DNA from: Phycisphaera sp. TMED9
GTDB lineage: Bacteria; Planctomycetota; Phycisphaerae; Phycisphaerales; SM1A02
Length of the DNA: 49,919 nt
Reading direction: 5' to 3'
Assembly (NCBI GenBank): GCA_002167845.2
Contig: NHBO02000013.1
Coordinates: 1-49,919 of the forward strand
The notes under the pieces: model-generated
What the model saw: only the letters and a program-made list of their open reading frames with translations
Told to the model about the DNA's origin: nothing
Databases searched by the model: none
Program-made: the position numbers and the translations under genes
Shown here: positions 1 to 7,443 of the stretch, one piece after another
How the letters are laid out: every line of letters starts with the position of its first letter
How positions within the stretch are numbered: position 1 is the stretch's first letter

Positions 1-397
1 CGAGGCCTCCGATCCCTGGATGCCCGCCATCGCTCGAGGCGCTCGTCGGATCGCGGCGGATCTCAAGGCGGTGGCGGTGCTCGCGTGGACCCGGGACGAA
101 CGCACCGCGTGCCTGCTGAGTCATGAACGTTTCCGGATACCGGTCTTCGTCTTCACCGACGAGCCGGTTCTGGCGAGGAAGATGCGACTTCTTCGCGGGG
201 TTCGGCCGGTGGTCACGCCTGCGATCACGAGCCGGGACGAATTTCTCCGGATCGCCACGAGAATCGCCACCGCCGATGGCATCGCTCGCGCGGGTGATGC
301 GTGCGTCTTCGTGCACGGCTCGGGTCGGAACGAGGAACGTCCGACCGACGCCATCGGCGTGATTCGAATCGACGATGCACCCGGAGGGGCGTCTTGA
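1..397 (+). CDS. pyk: Pyruvate kinase, C-terminal part (5' truncated by window edge)
   Basis: The reading frame is open from the left edge (codons begin at base 2) and stops at TGA 395-397, leaving about 131 residues. They match the C-terminal domain of pyruvate kinase, which makes ATP and pyruvate from phosphoenolpyruvate in the last step of glycolysis. Visible family signatures are AIARGARRIAADL near the start, the AVLAWTRDERTACLLS segment (the usual 'TxSGxTAR.LS' strand-helix), the IPVFVFTDEP strand and RGVRPVV. The catalytic barrel lies outside the window, so activity cannot be judged. The stop codon overlaps the TTG start of cinA, which suggests coupled translation. Confidence 0.85.
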   Translation, partial: EASDPWMPAIARGARRIAADLKAVAVLAWTRDERTACLLSHERFRIPVFVFTDEPVLARKMRLLRGVRPVVTPAITSRDEFLRIATRIATADGIARAGDACVFVHGSGRNEERPTDAIGVIRIDDAPGGAS

Positions 398-1656
398 CGA
401 TTCGTCGTGCGGTGACACTCTCGATCGGAGACGAACTGCTCGCCGGTGAGACGCTCGATACCCATGGTCGAACCATCGCTTCCGCACTGACCGCCCGCGG
501 ATGCCGGGTGATCGAACATCGAGTTCTGGGTGACGACGCTTCGGGCATCGCGTCGGCGATCGAGTCGGCGGCGTCGTCGGCGGACCTGGTGGTCATCACC
601 GGTGGACTGGGGCCGACGCTCGACGATGTGTCGAGAGAGGCGCTCGCGGAAGCCATGAACGAGGCGCTGGTCGAGGATGGTGAGGCCCGAGCGCACCTGG
701 ACCGATGGTACGCCGGCCGAGGTCGCGTCATGCCCGCGGGAAACATACGGCAGGCGATGCGGCCGGTATCGGCACGTTGTCTCGAGAATCCCAACGGGAC
801 GGCGCCGGGTCTGCAGGCCCGGCTGGGCGAGGCGCTGATCGTGGTCCTTCCCGGTCCACCGAAGGAGATGCGCCCGATGCTCGACGGTGTGTTGCAGGCC
901 GAACTTCCGGGAAGTCCGAGGCCGGCCATCGTGGTTCGGGCCTTTGGGATCGGCGAGTCCGACGCGGCGGAGCGGATCGAACCGCTGATGCGGCGGGATA
1001 CCCGGTTTCCGGTCGCCACCACCGTCTCCCGATCACTTCTCTCAGCCCGAATTCGGGGCGATCAGGGAGATGATCTCGATGCGATCGAGTCACTCGCCGC
1101 CCAGGTCGAGAAGGCCTGGCATCCTTTCGTCTTCGGCCGCGACGAGGTCACCCTGCCCATGGCTCTGGGGACCGAACTCGCTCGGGCGGGCCGGACCATC
1201 ACGACTGCGGAAAGCTGTACGGGTGGACTGGTGGGCGCGATGCTGACCGAAGTCCCCGGGTCGAGCGGTTGGTATCCGGGTGGATGGGTCACTTACGAGA
1301 ACGCTCGCAAGATCGAGGATCTCGGTGTCGGGGCCGAGTTGATCGAACGGGACGGCGCCGTGAGCCGGTCGGTGGTTTCGGCGATGGCCGAAGGGGCGCG
1401 GCGCGCGGCTGGAGCGGACTTCGGCGTGTCCATCTCCGGAGTCGCGGGGCCGGACGGCGGTTCGAAGGACAAGCCGGTGGGGACGGTCTGGATCGCGGTC
1501 GCCGATGATGCGGGTGTGGACGCGCGGTGTTTCCATTTCTCCGGCGATCGGTCGGTGGTGCGTGACCGAGCCGCGAAGTCCGCGGTGCAGCTGGCTCGTT
1601 TTCGACTTCGGGGAGATGGCGCCGAACTGCTCTGGCAGCGGGACGTTCGATCATGA
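394..1656 (+). CDS. cinA: CinA-like protein (MoCF-type domain + nicotinamide-nucleotide amidase domain)
   Basis: 420 residues. The start is taken as TTG 394, overlapping the pyk stop, with GGAGG at 382-386 upstream; the longer frame opening at 301 would begin inside pyk. The N-terminal domain (about 6-170) is molybdopterin-binding-like, with SIGDELLAGE and GGLGPTLDD. The C-terminal CinA domain (about 260-415) has TTAESCTGGLVGAML and SGVAGPDGG followed by KPVGTVWIA, the active-site signature of PncC-type amidases that deamidate nicotinamide mononucleotide in NAD salvage. Many full-length CinA proteins also carry an ADP-ribose pyrophosphatase activity; that is family knowledge, not visible here. 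The stop overlaps the folK start as ATGA. Confidence 0.92.
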   Translation: MTIRRAVTLSIGDELLAGETLDTHGRTIASALTARGCRVIEHRVLGDDASGIASAIESAASSADLVVITGGLGPTLDDVSREALAEAMNEALVEDGEARAHLDRWYAGRGRVMPAGNIRQAMRPVSARCLENPNGTAPGLQARLGEALIVVLPGPPKEMRPMLDGVLQAELPGSPRPAIVVRAFGIGESDAAERIEPLMRRDTRFPVATTVSRSLLSARIRGDQGDDLDAIESLAAQVEKAWHPFVFGRDEVTLPMALGTELARAGRTITTAESCTGGLVGAMLTEVPGSSGWYPGGWVTYENARKIEDLGVGAELIERDGAVSRSVVSAMAEGARRAAGADFGVSISGVAGPDGGSKDKPVGTVWIAVADDAGVDARCFHFSGDRSVVRDRAAKSAVQLARFRLRGDGAELLWQRDVRS

Positions 1657-2147
1657 CGGCGGCCCCCGGGGCTTCGTGGCGTCCCTTCGCCGTGGGAGTC
1701 GGCGCCAATCTTGGAGACCGTCGTGGCCAGATCGGCCGGGCCCGTGAACTGGTCTCAGAGACGCCGGGGGTCCGCGAGGTGCGGATGGGGCCGATCATCG
1801 AATCGGTGCCGGTACTTCCCGACGGAGTCGATTCCAGTCACCCGGACTATCTCAACACCGTCTTTGCAGGGGAGACGACTCGAACGCCTCGGGAATTGCT
1901 TTCGCGTCTCCTCGCCATCGAGGCCGGATTCGGGCGACGCCGTGGATCAGGTTGCGAGCCGAGAACCCTCGATCTCGATCTGCTGCTGGTGGGCGACCTG
2001 AAGGTTGTGGAGCCGGGGCTCGAGCTTCCGCATCCTCGGATGTGGTCGAGGGACTTCGTGGTCGAGCCGCTTCTGGCATTGATGCCGGAACTTCGACGGG
2101 AGGCCTCCAGCCACGCTGGATCATCGATTTCTCGCTCGGAAGCCTGA
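1653..2147 (+). CDS. folK: 2-amino-4-hydroxy-6-hydroxymethyldihydropteridine pyrophosphokinase
   Basis: 164 residues, the usual length for HPPK, which transfers pyrophosphate from ATP to 6-hydroxymethyl-dihydropterin in folate synthesis in the cytoplasm. Visible motifs are the N-terminal VGVGANLGDRRGQI, DYLNTVFAGET (substrate strand), FGRRRGSGCEPRTLDLDLLL (the RxxxxxxRTxDxD magnesium/ATP signature) and LPHPRMWSRDFVVEPLLAL. The start overlaps the cinA stop (ATGA), so translation is probably coupled. The last 20 residues after LMPEL look divergent. About 200 bp follow before the next gene. Confidence 0.95.
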   Translation: MTAAPGASWRPFAVGVGANLGDRRGQIGRARELVSETPGVREVRMGPIIESVPVLPDGVDSSHPDYLNTVFAGETTRTPRELLSRLLAIEAGFGRRRGSGCEPRTLDLDLLLVGDLKVVEPGLELPHPRMWSRDFVVEPLLALMPELRREASSHAGSSISRSEA

Positions 2148-2346
2148 GACCCCTTCGCTTTCACCCCCGATCGGCTTTTCGGTGCCGGTCCTGAGACAGG
2201 CGGAACCTTCAAGCCCCTTGGGCGGTAGGATTCTTCTCTCGCCGAGGCACGTGCCCGGCTGAAATCCTTGACCCATCCGGTCCGGACGCCGACAAGGCGT
2301 CGCCATTCCAGACGCCATCAGCGTCGATTCCCCGGAGTTCGTTCTC

Positions 2347-3627
2347 ATGCGACAGTTGACCGCCGCACTCGCCGCTGGTGTCTTTCTGACCGGCCTCGCC
2401 ACCGCCACCGTCCAGGATGCGCCCGTGCCGCCAGCGAAGGCGCCCGCGGCAGCCAAGGGTGACCCTGCGGCATTCACGGCCGCTGACAAGTCCCCGGAGG
2501 CCATCAAGGCCGGGCTTGCCCAGCTCGCGAAGACCCGGGCCGCATACCGTTCAGCGCCGGCATTCACCGAAGGGATCGTGATCAACGTCAAGTCGCCGAT
2601 GGGCGAGCAGAAGACCATGATCGATTCCCAGTGGGGCGCGAACAACGCGTTCGACATCGTCGTCGACGGCCAGATGCGAATGCTCGCGGTCGGCAGCAAC
2701 TTCTACATGGTGATGCCCGCGGACGAATCCCGGTATCTCTCCCAGGAGATCGTGGATGGAGATGTGATGGGCCTCATCGCCGCTGCCACCGGTGGCGGGG
2801 GACTTCCCGACCCGGCGATTCCATTCCGACTTGGCAAGGCTGACGTCAAGCCCGAAGAGATTCCGGCGATGCTCGGCCTCGGTGCGATGGCGGATCCCAA
2901 GCTCGTCGGCTTCCGGTCGGCCGCGACCGGATCGCAGGCCCTGCTCGAGGGTCAGGGTGGCAAGGCCGTGGTCTCGATGAACGCGAAGACCGGTTTCGTG
3001 GACCGGATCGATCTGATGGTCACGCCTCCCGGAGCGCCGCCCGAATTCAAGATCGATGTGGCATTCGTGATCAAGAACGATCTCATGAAGGCGCTCAAGT
3101 CGCCGATCGCGTTCGATACGACCGGCAAGACCAAGGTCGATTCGCCCGACGGTCTCGGTCCCCAGCCGCTCGAAGTCGGCTCGATGGCCCCTGATTTCGA
3201 ACTCAAGACCCTCGACGGTGAGACCGTCAAGCTCTCCAGCCTCCGCGGTCAGGTCGTGGTCCTCGACTTCTGGGCCACCTGGTGCGGCCCTTGCAAGCGA
3301 GGCCTCCCGGTGCTCAACCAGGTCGTCCAGTGGGCGGCTGAAGCGGACATGCCGGTCAAGTTCTTCGGCGTCAACGTGTGGGAGCAGGGCGAGGGCGCTC
3401 AAAAGCTCGCACTCGCCAAGGGCTTCTGGGATCCGCAGAATTTCTCCTTCTCCAGTCTCATCGATCCGGATGATTCGGTCGTCGCCGAGTATGGCGTCAC
3501 TGGGATCCCCACGAGTTTCATCATCGGACGAGACGGCAAGGTCGAAGTCGTGCATCAGGGATTCGACCCGAGCATGGTCGAGGCGATGAAGGCGGAACTC
3601 AAGGCGGCCGTGGCCCAGAAGGGCTGA
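2347..3627 (+). CDS. Exported TlpA-like thioredoxin-fold protein with N-terminal LolA-like domain (paralog 1)
   Basis: 426 residues. Residues 1-23 are a signal peptide (MRQLTAALAAGVFLTGLATA). Residues about 45-255 form a beta-rich domain resembling LolA/DUF2092-type folds (VDGQMRMLAVGSNFYMV and similar strands). From about 275 there is a redoxin/TlpA domain: PLEVGSMAPDFELKTLDGE, then VVLDFWATWCGPCK with the redox pair C313/C316, and a cis-proline segment TGIPTSFIIG. Such proteins act outside the cytoplasmic membrane as thiol-disulfide reductants. GGAG precedes the ATG at a normal distance. A TAGGAT hexamer at 2226-2231 could be its -10. It is followed by a strong terminator and a paralog with the same architecture. 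Confidence 0.8.
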   Translation: MRQLTAALAAGVFLTGLATATVQDAPVPPAKAPAAAKGDPAAFTAADKSPEAIKAGLAQLAKTRAAYRSAPAFTEGIVINVKSPMGEQKTMIDSQWGANNAFDIVVDGQMRMLAVGSNFYMVMPADESRYLSQEIVDGDVMGLIAAATGGGGLPDPAIPFRLGKADVKPEEIPAMLGLGAMADPKLVGFRSAATGSQALLEGQGGKAVVSMNAKTGFVDRIDLMVTPPGAPPEFKIDVAFVIKNDLMKALKSPIAFDTTGKTKVDSPDGLGPQPLEVGSMAPDFELKTLDGETVKLSSLRGQVVVLDFWATWCGPCKRGLPVLNQVVQWAAEADMPVKFFGVNVWEQGEGAQKLALAKGFWDPQNFSFSSLIDPDDSVVAEYGVTGIPTSFIIGRDGKVEVVHQGFDPSMVEAMKAELKAAVAQKG

Positions 3628-3664
3628 TCGTCGACGGCCGTGAGACGGTCGAAATCAGACAACC

Positions 3665-3707
3665 CGCCGGATCGCGATCGCAGGATCGCGGTCCGGCGTT
3701 TTCTTTT
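3665..3707 (+). terminator. Rho-independent terminator after the first TlpA-like gene
   Basis: A 15-bp inverted repeat (3665-3679 with 3684-3698, one G-T wobble, 4-nt loop GCAG) is followed directly by TTTTCTTTT. It lies 38 nt after the stop codon. Confidence 0.9.
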
Positions 3708-3731
3708 CGCATCCTCCGCATGACTCCGGCG

Positions 3732-3737
3732 TACCAT
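3732..3737 (+). promoter_or_regulatory. Probable -10 element (TACCAT) for the second TlpA-like gene
   Basis: TACCAT would place the transcription start near 3744, giving a leader of about 50 nt before the ATG at 3794. If so, the in-frame ATG at 3740 lies upstream of the transcript, which supports 3794 as the true start. No clear -35 was seen. Confidence 0.4.
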
Positions 3738-3793
3738 GAATGGCGGACGTCGTTCGAGGACGTCGGCCTTCCGAGTCTGGATCAGGAGCCTGC

Positions 3794-5116
3794 ATGTCGT
3801 CAATGACTTTCAAACCGCTCTGGCATCGGTGTTCATTGGCGATGATCTCGCTCGCCGTGTCGCTGACCGCCGCCGGTCGAGCCGATGCCCAGATGCGTGA
3901 CGAAGATCCGGCGGCGTCTGACGCGTTGGCCGCGGTCATCAAGGCGGTCCGAGCCGAGCCCCGAGTGATTCGGGAGAAGGTCGTGGTGTCGACCGTCGAC
4001 GGTGACGACATCGCGTCGGCACCACCCCGCGAGGCGGTCTGGACGTTCGTTCCCGAACGTGGAATGGTGGGGGGATTCGATGGGTTTCGAATCGTTCTTT
4101 CCGAGGGGCGTATTCGGACGATTCATGATTCCTCCGAAGGCCTGTTCTTTGAAAATCCCGATGGCGGGTCCCGCTATTACGCCTTGCTCAATGCCTTTTC
4201 GGATCTGCCCTGGCCCGCGCTGGCACTCGGACTCGGCGAACCGATCCCTGCCGAGTGTGCGATGCAACTGCATTCACGGGCGCCCTGGTTGCAGCCGACG
4301 TCGGTCGAGATGGTCGACGTCGACGGAGCCTCTCGGCGTCGCATCGGCCTTTCCAGCGACTTCGAGGAGATGCGGATCGATGTCGATCCGACGACGGGCC
4401 TTCCGGTCACGGCGAGCGTGAGGATTCACGACGGCCTCTTCGTCAAGGACGGGATCGAACTCGAGTTCGACTACACCTATGAGTTCGCACCGGTTCCGGA
4501 TGCGGACGCGGCCTTCCGCGTGCCGGTTCGAGATCGTCAACGGGTGGACAGCATCGCGGCGCTGGCTCGTCCGGCGCCGCTGGCGGCAGGTGATCGGCCG
4601 CGGGGTGAAGGCCTGGCGCCGGGACGAACCGCGCCGGAGTTCGACCTCGCCGGACTCGGTCCCGAACGATTCAAGCTGTCCGATCTGAAAGGGAAGGTCG
4701 TCGTTCTCGATTTCTGGGCGACTTGGTGCGGCCCGTGCCGTGCAGCCCTGCCCAGCCTCGCCGAGCTCTCGAAATGGGGCGCCGAGAACGATCTTCCGCT
4801 GGACGTGATCGCGGTGAACACCAGTGAGCAGAGCAAGGACCTGGAGACCCGGCGAAAACGCATCGGCTCCTTCCTGAAGGAACAGGGCCCGGGGGTCGAT
4901 GGCCTTCGAGTGGCCCTGGATCTCGATGGGCAGGCGGCGAGGGCGTACCGCGTGCGAGGATTGCCCACCACGGTGATCATCGATGCCGAAGGCCGAGTCG
5001 TCTCGGTTCGTTCGGGATTCGGTCCGGGGTCGGAGGAGCGGCTGCGGGAGGACATTCTGAACCTCTTCGAGGGCGGCGATCCGCCTCCACGGAAAGCTGC
5101 CGAGGATCTCCTGTGA
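3794..5116 (+). CDS. Exported TlpA-like thioredoxin-fold protein (paralog 2)
   Basis: 440 residues from ATG 3794, which has AGGAG at 3784-3788, 5 nt upstream; a longer frame opens at 3740 but has no ribosome site. The signal peptide ends near ADAQ (about residue 33). A beta-rich LolA-like domain follows (about 45-260), then a TlpA/redoxin domain from about 280 (LAPGRTAPEFDLAGLG) with VVLDFWATWCGPCR, redox cysteines C312/C315, and the cis-proline segment RGLPTTVII. The redox pair lies one residue from its position in the upstream paralog, so the two genes are a tandem duplication that has diverged outside the redoxin domain. Likely role: periplasmic thiol-disulfide exchange on a client bound by the N-terminal domain (inference). 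Confidence 0.8.
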   Translation: MSSMTFKPLWHRCSLAMISLAVSLTAAGRADAQMRDEDPAASDALAAVIKAVRAEPRVIREKVVVSTVDGDDIASAPPREAVWTFVPERGMVGGFDGFRIVLSEGRIRTIHDSSEGLFFENPDGGSRYYALLNAFSDLPWPALALGLGEPIPAECAMQLHSRAPWLQPTSVEMVDVDGASRRRIGLSSDFEEMRIDVDPTTGLPVTASVRIHDGLFVKDGIELEFDYTYEFAPVPDADAAFRVPVRDRQRVDSIAALARPAPLAAGDRPRGEGLAPGRTAPEFDLAGLGPERFKLSDLKGKVVVLDFWATWCGPCRAALPSLAELSKWGAENDLPLDVIAVNTSEQSKDLETRRKRIGSFLKEQGPGVDGLRVALDLDGQAARAYRVRGLPTTVIIDAEGRVVSVRSGFGPGSEERLREDILNLFEGGDPPPRKAAEDLL

Positions 5117-5129
5117 CCGTCAGGTCGGA

Positions 5130-5135
5130 TACCAT
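5130..5135 (+). promoter_or_regulatory. -10-like hexamer TACCAT, 6 nt before ATG (predicted leaderless start)
   Basis: TACCAT at 5130-5135, then CGAAGC, then ATG 5142. With transcription starting 6-7 nt after a -10 box, the mRNA would begin at or next to the start codon. The same geometry occurs at four other genes in the window. Confidence 0.5.
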
Positions 5136-5141
5136 CGAAGC

Positions 5142-5630
5142 ATGACGCACGAGACTTCCAACTCCCCGGACGCGGCCTCGCTCGACATCGATGTGGCGCT
5201 CGACGATGCGATGGTGCTTCTGGTCGATGACAACCAGCAGAACCTCGAGTTGATGCAGGCCTACCTTGACGATCTGCCATGCCGGACGGAAACCGCGATG
5301 GACGGGGTCGAGGCGATGGAACGAATCGCCAAGGACCGCCCGGATCTCGTGCTGCTGGATGTCATGATGCCACGCATGTCGGGCTTTGAAGTGTGTCAGA
5401 AGATCAAGGCCGATCCGGAGACTCGGGGAACCGCGATCATCATGGTCACGGCGCTCAATGAAGTTCCGGACTACGAGCGTGCCGTCGAGAGCGGGACGGA
5501 CGACTTCCTCTCGAAGCCTGTGAACAAGCTTGAACTCATCACCCGGGTGCGGAGCCTTCTTCGGGTCTCGCTTCTTCGGCGGAAGCTCGATGACATCATG
5601 CGAGTGCCGGAAGACGGCCAGCCCGACTGA
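5142..5630 (+). CDS. Single-domain response regulator (CheY-like receiver protein)
   Basis: 162 residues. One receiver domain spans about 24-145, with all canonical residues: acidic pocket D29/D30 (VLLVDDNQQN), phospho-acceptor D73 (DLVLLDVMMPRMSG), switch T103 (IIMVTALNE) and K125 (DDFLSKPVNKLE). There is no DNA-binding or enzymatic output domain, only about 20 residues on either side. It would signal by protein-protein contact. No histidine kinase is nearby. The N-terminal 20 residues are low in hydrophobicity and probably disordered. The gene lies 25 nt after the TlpA-like gene but has its own predicted leaderless promoter. Confidence 0.9.
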   Translation: MTHETSNSPDAASLDIDVALDDAMVLLVDDNQQNLELMQAYLDDLPCRTETAMDGVEAMERIAKDRPDLVLLDVMMPRMSGFEVCQKIKADPETRGTAIIMVTALNEVPDYERAVESGTDDFLSKPVNKLELITRVRSLLRVSLLRRKLDDIMRVPEDGQPD

Positions 5631-5665
5631 GACGACGCTCGAGCGTCATCAACGCCGGAATTGAA

Positions 5666-5704
5666 GAACGCCCTGCATCGATCGATGCAGGGCGTTCCTG
5701 TTTC
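5666..5704 (+). terminator. Terminator-like hairpin: perfect 32-bp palindrome
   Basis: Bases 5666-5697 equal their own reverse complement (14-bp stem with a 4-nt loop when folded), followed by a short T-rich tail CTGTTTC. It lies 36 nt after the receiver-protein stop and 46 nt before the convergent small gene's stop, so it could serve both strands. It lacks a long uridine run. Confidence 0.65.
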
Positions 5705-5742
5705 AGTCCTCAAGCGTGGGGCGGCCCGCCTTGTTCGGGGGC

Positions 5743-5943
5743 TCAGCTCGCGTTTCGAGTGAGCATCGCCGGAGAGTCGTCCGGTCGCCTCCAGCGGCTT
5801 TCTCCGCCTCTCGGCTCCTGGCCGTGAAGGAGGTGATCGAGATAGCGTCGAAGGGAGCCGTCATCGAACTGGTTCAGCCAGTCTCGACGAGCGGTTCCGT
5901 TGAATTCGCGAATGGCCTCGATCAGGTGGTCCTTGGCAGGCAT
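5743..5943 (-). CDS. Small hypothetical protein (66 aa)
   Basis: The start is the ATG at 5943, because GGAGAG lies about 7 nt upstream on this strand; the frame continues to 6171 but that part is proline/arginine-rich and non-coding in character. The protein starts MPAKDHLIEAIREFNGTARR and continues as an amphipathic helical segment (DWLNQFDDGSLRRYLDHLL) before a basic, probably flexible tail. No cysteines, no membrane segment and no domain that can be named. It looks like a compact cytoplasmic helical protein, possibly an adaptor or regulator. It is convergent with the receiver-protein gene. Existence is supported by the ribosome site and composition only. Confidence 0.6.
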   Translation of the reverse strand: MPAKDHLIEAIREFNGTARRDWLNQFDDGSLRRYLDHLLHGQEPRGGESRWRRPDDSPAMLTRNAS

Positions 5944-6333
5944 GTTCTGGTCTCTCCGGGTGACTGGAATCGTGTGCGATCTCGATGCTGCTTGGGTCGG
6001 GGGGACCGGGGCTCGTATTCGGTTCCGTCCCATCCCTCGCGAAGGAGTTTTCGGCACCTTGCTTCCAGTGAGTCGACCGGATAACTGGGCTGACTCCGGC
6101 AAGACCGGGATATTTCCGGACGTCATCGTCGGGGTCCCACCCGATGGTGGTGGGGTGCCACGGTGGACCACATCTTGTAGTGGTCCTCGTCGGCCGGAAA
6201 AACTTTCGATTCATGGTCCGCGATCACTTCCGGACCGGCCCGAATCGGGCATTCCCAGCGACCATTCGGGGTCGTGGGTTTCGGCTGTTGGCCTGATCGC
6301 CGGCATGGTCGCGTCGGTTCTCGGCCGGTGGGA
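5944..6333. other. Intergenic stretch without a convincing gene
   Basis: 390 bp between the 66-aa gene and kpsF, both on the minus strand. An open frame on the + strand crosses it (5900-6343), but its composition and lack of a ribosome site argue against coding. A small hairpin (GGACCAC / GTGGTCC, around 6161-6183) was seen; no tRNA, repeat or clear terminator. Confidence 0.5.
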
Positions 6334-7365
6334 CTACTCCTGAACGGCTTTCATCGCGATCAGATCCTGAACGTCGAGGATTCCGACTGGGTGTCCCTCG
6401 GCGTCGGTCACCGGGATCTCATCGACTCGGCGTTCCCGAACCAGGCGAACGGCGTCCTGAACCAGGGAGCTCGCGTCAAGGTGGCCGGGATCGGCGGTCA
6501 TCACGGCTCGGATGGGCTGGGCGAGGCCTTCGGCGCCATCTGCGTTCACCAGACGGCGAAGGTCTCCGTCGGTGAAGATCCCGCTCAGACGTCCGGAAGC
6601 GTCCACGAGCAGAATCGCCCCGGTTCTCCGGCCACTGCCCGCGGCGGCAAGGGCGTCCTTCACGGTGAGTGAATCGGATGCCACTGCGACGTTCTCGCCG
6701 ACCTTGAAACGAAGGACCTCGATGATCGGCCGGAGCCCGGCCCCCAGCATGCCACCTGGATGATGGCGATGGAAGGCGTCGGCATCGAAGTTTCGACGAC
6801 GCGATGCGGCCAGGGCGAGGGCATCGCCCACTGCCAGCATGGCCGTCGTGCTTGCGGTGGGTGCGAGTTGCAGCGGGCACGCCTCGGTCACGTCGCCGAG
6901 GGCCAGGTGGGCCTGGCAAAGCCGCCCGAGGGAGCCGTTTCCATCACGGCTGATCCCGATGCACGGCACTTCGTCGGCCCGAAGAATCGAGGCGAGTGCG
7001 ATGATCTCTTCGGTCTCGCCGCTGTAGGAGAGAAGGAGTGCGATGTCTCCACGGCGAATCCGTCCCAGATCACCATGGACCGCTTCGGCTGGATGAAGGA
7101 TGTGGGAGGGCCGGCCAAGGCTCGAGAGCGTGGCCGAGATCTTCGCGCCGATCAGTCCTGATTTGCCCATTCCGGAGACGACGACGTGGCCCTCGCAGGT
7201 CGCGACCAGATCGATGGCGGCGGACCAGGGGCCGGAGTCGGCGGCGACCCGGGCGGCCACCCGGTCGATCGCATCCCGCTCGGCGTGCAGGGCGGATTCG
7301 ACGAAGGAGCGTTCTGCCGCCGGCTCGTCGGTGGTCTCGGTGTGGATTCGGGTGTCGGTCGACAT
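6334..7365 (-). CDS. kpsF: Arabinose-5-phosphate isomerase (KpsF/KdsD family)
   Basis: 343 residues from ATG 7365; the longer frame from 7542 overlaps the divergent scpA gene and is not used. An N-terminal SIS sugar-isomerase domain (about 40-180) has VVVSGMGKSGLIGAKISATL, GDIALLLSYSGETEEI and the family signature HHPGGMLG. Two CBS repeats follow (about 210-340; GIFTDGDLRRLV and VDEIPVTDAEGHPVGILDVQD). The enzyme converts ribulose 5-phosphate to arabinose 5-phosphate, the first step toward the KDO sugar of lipopolysaccharide, in the cytoplasm. Its predicted promoter is back to back with that of scpA. Confidence 0.92.
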   Translation of the reverse strand: MSTDTRIHTETTDEPAAERSFVESALHAERDAIDRVAARVAADSGPWSAAIDLVATCEGHVVVSGMGKSGLIGAKISATLSSLGRPSHILHPAEAVHGDLGRIRRGDIALLLSYSGETEEIIALASILRADEVPCIGISRDGNGSLGRLCQAHLALGDVTEACPLQLAPTASTTAMLAVGDALALAASRRRNFDADAFHRHHPGGMLGAGLRPIIEVLRFKVGENVAVASDSLTVKDALAAAGSGRRTGAILLVDASGRLSGIFTDGDLRRLVNADGAEGLAQPIRAVMTADPGHLDASSLVQDAVRLVRERRVDEIPVTDAEGHPVGILDVQDLIAMKAVQE

Positions 7366-7371
7366 GCCGAG

Positions 7372-7377
7372 ATTGTA
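7372..7377 (-). promoter_or_regulatory. -10-like hexamer TACAAT, 6 nt before kpsF ATG (predicted leaderless start)
   Basis: On the minus strand TACAAT (5 of 6 matches to TATAAT) is followed by CTCGGC and then ATG 7365. No ribosome-binding sequence fits in 6 nt. Paired with the divergent scpA element 55 nt away. Confidence 0.55.
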
Positions 7378-7431
7378 CGGGGGTGGAGCTTTGGAATCTC
7401 CGGATCCGACCCGATACCGCTTCGGGGCCGG

Positions 7432-7437
7432 TACAGT
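7432..7437 (+). promoter_or_regulatory. -10-like hexamer TACAGT, 6 nt before scpA ATG (predicted leaderless start)
   Basis: TACAGT at 7432-7437, then GGGGCC, then ATG 7444. The GGGG lies inside the 6-nt gap and is too close to serve as a normal ribosome site. Confidence 0.5.
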
Positions 7438-7443
7438 GGGGCC

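Noticed and set aside
5900-6343. 147-codon open frame on the + strand
   Set aside because: It overlaps the 66-aa gene and the kpsF end, has no ribosome site and no recognisable domain. I treat the region as intergenic.
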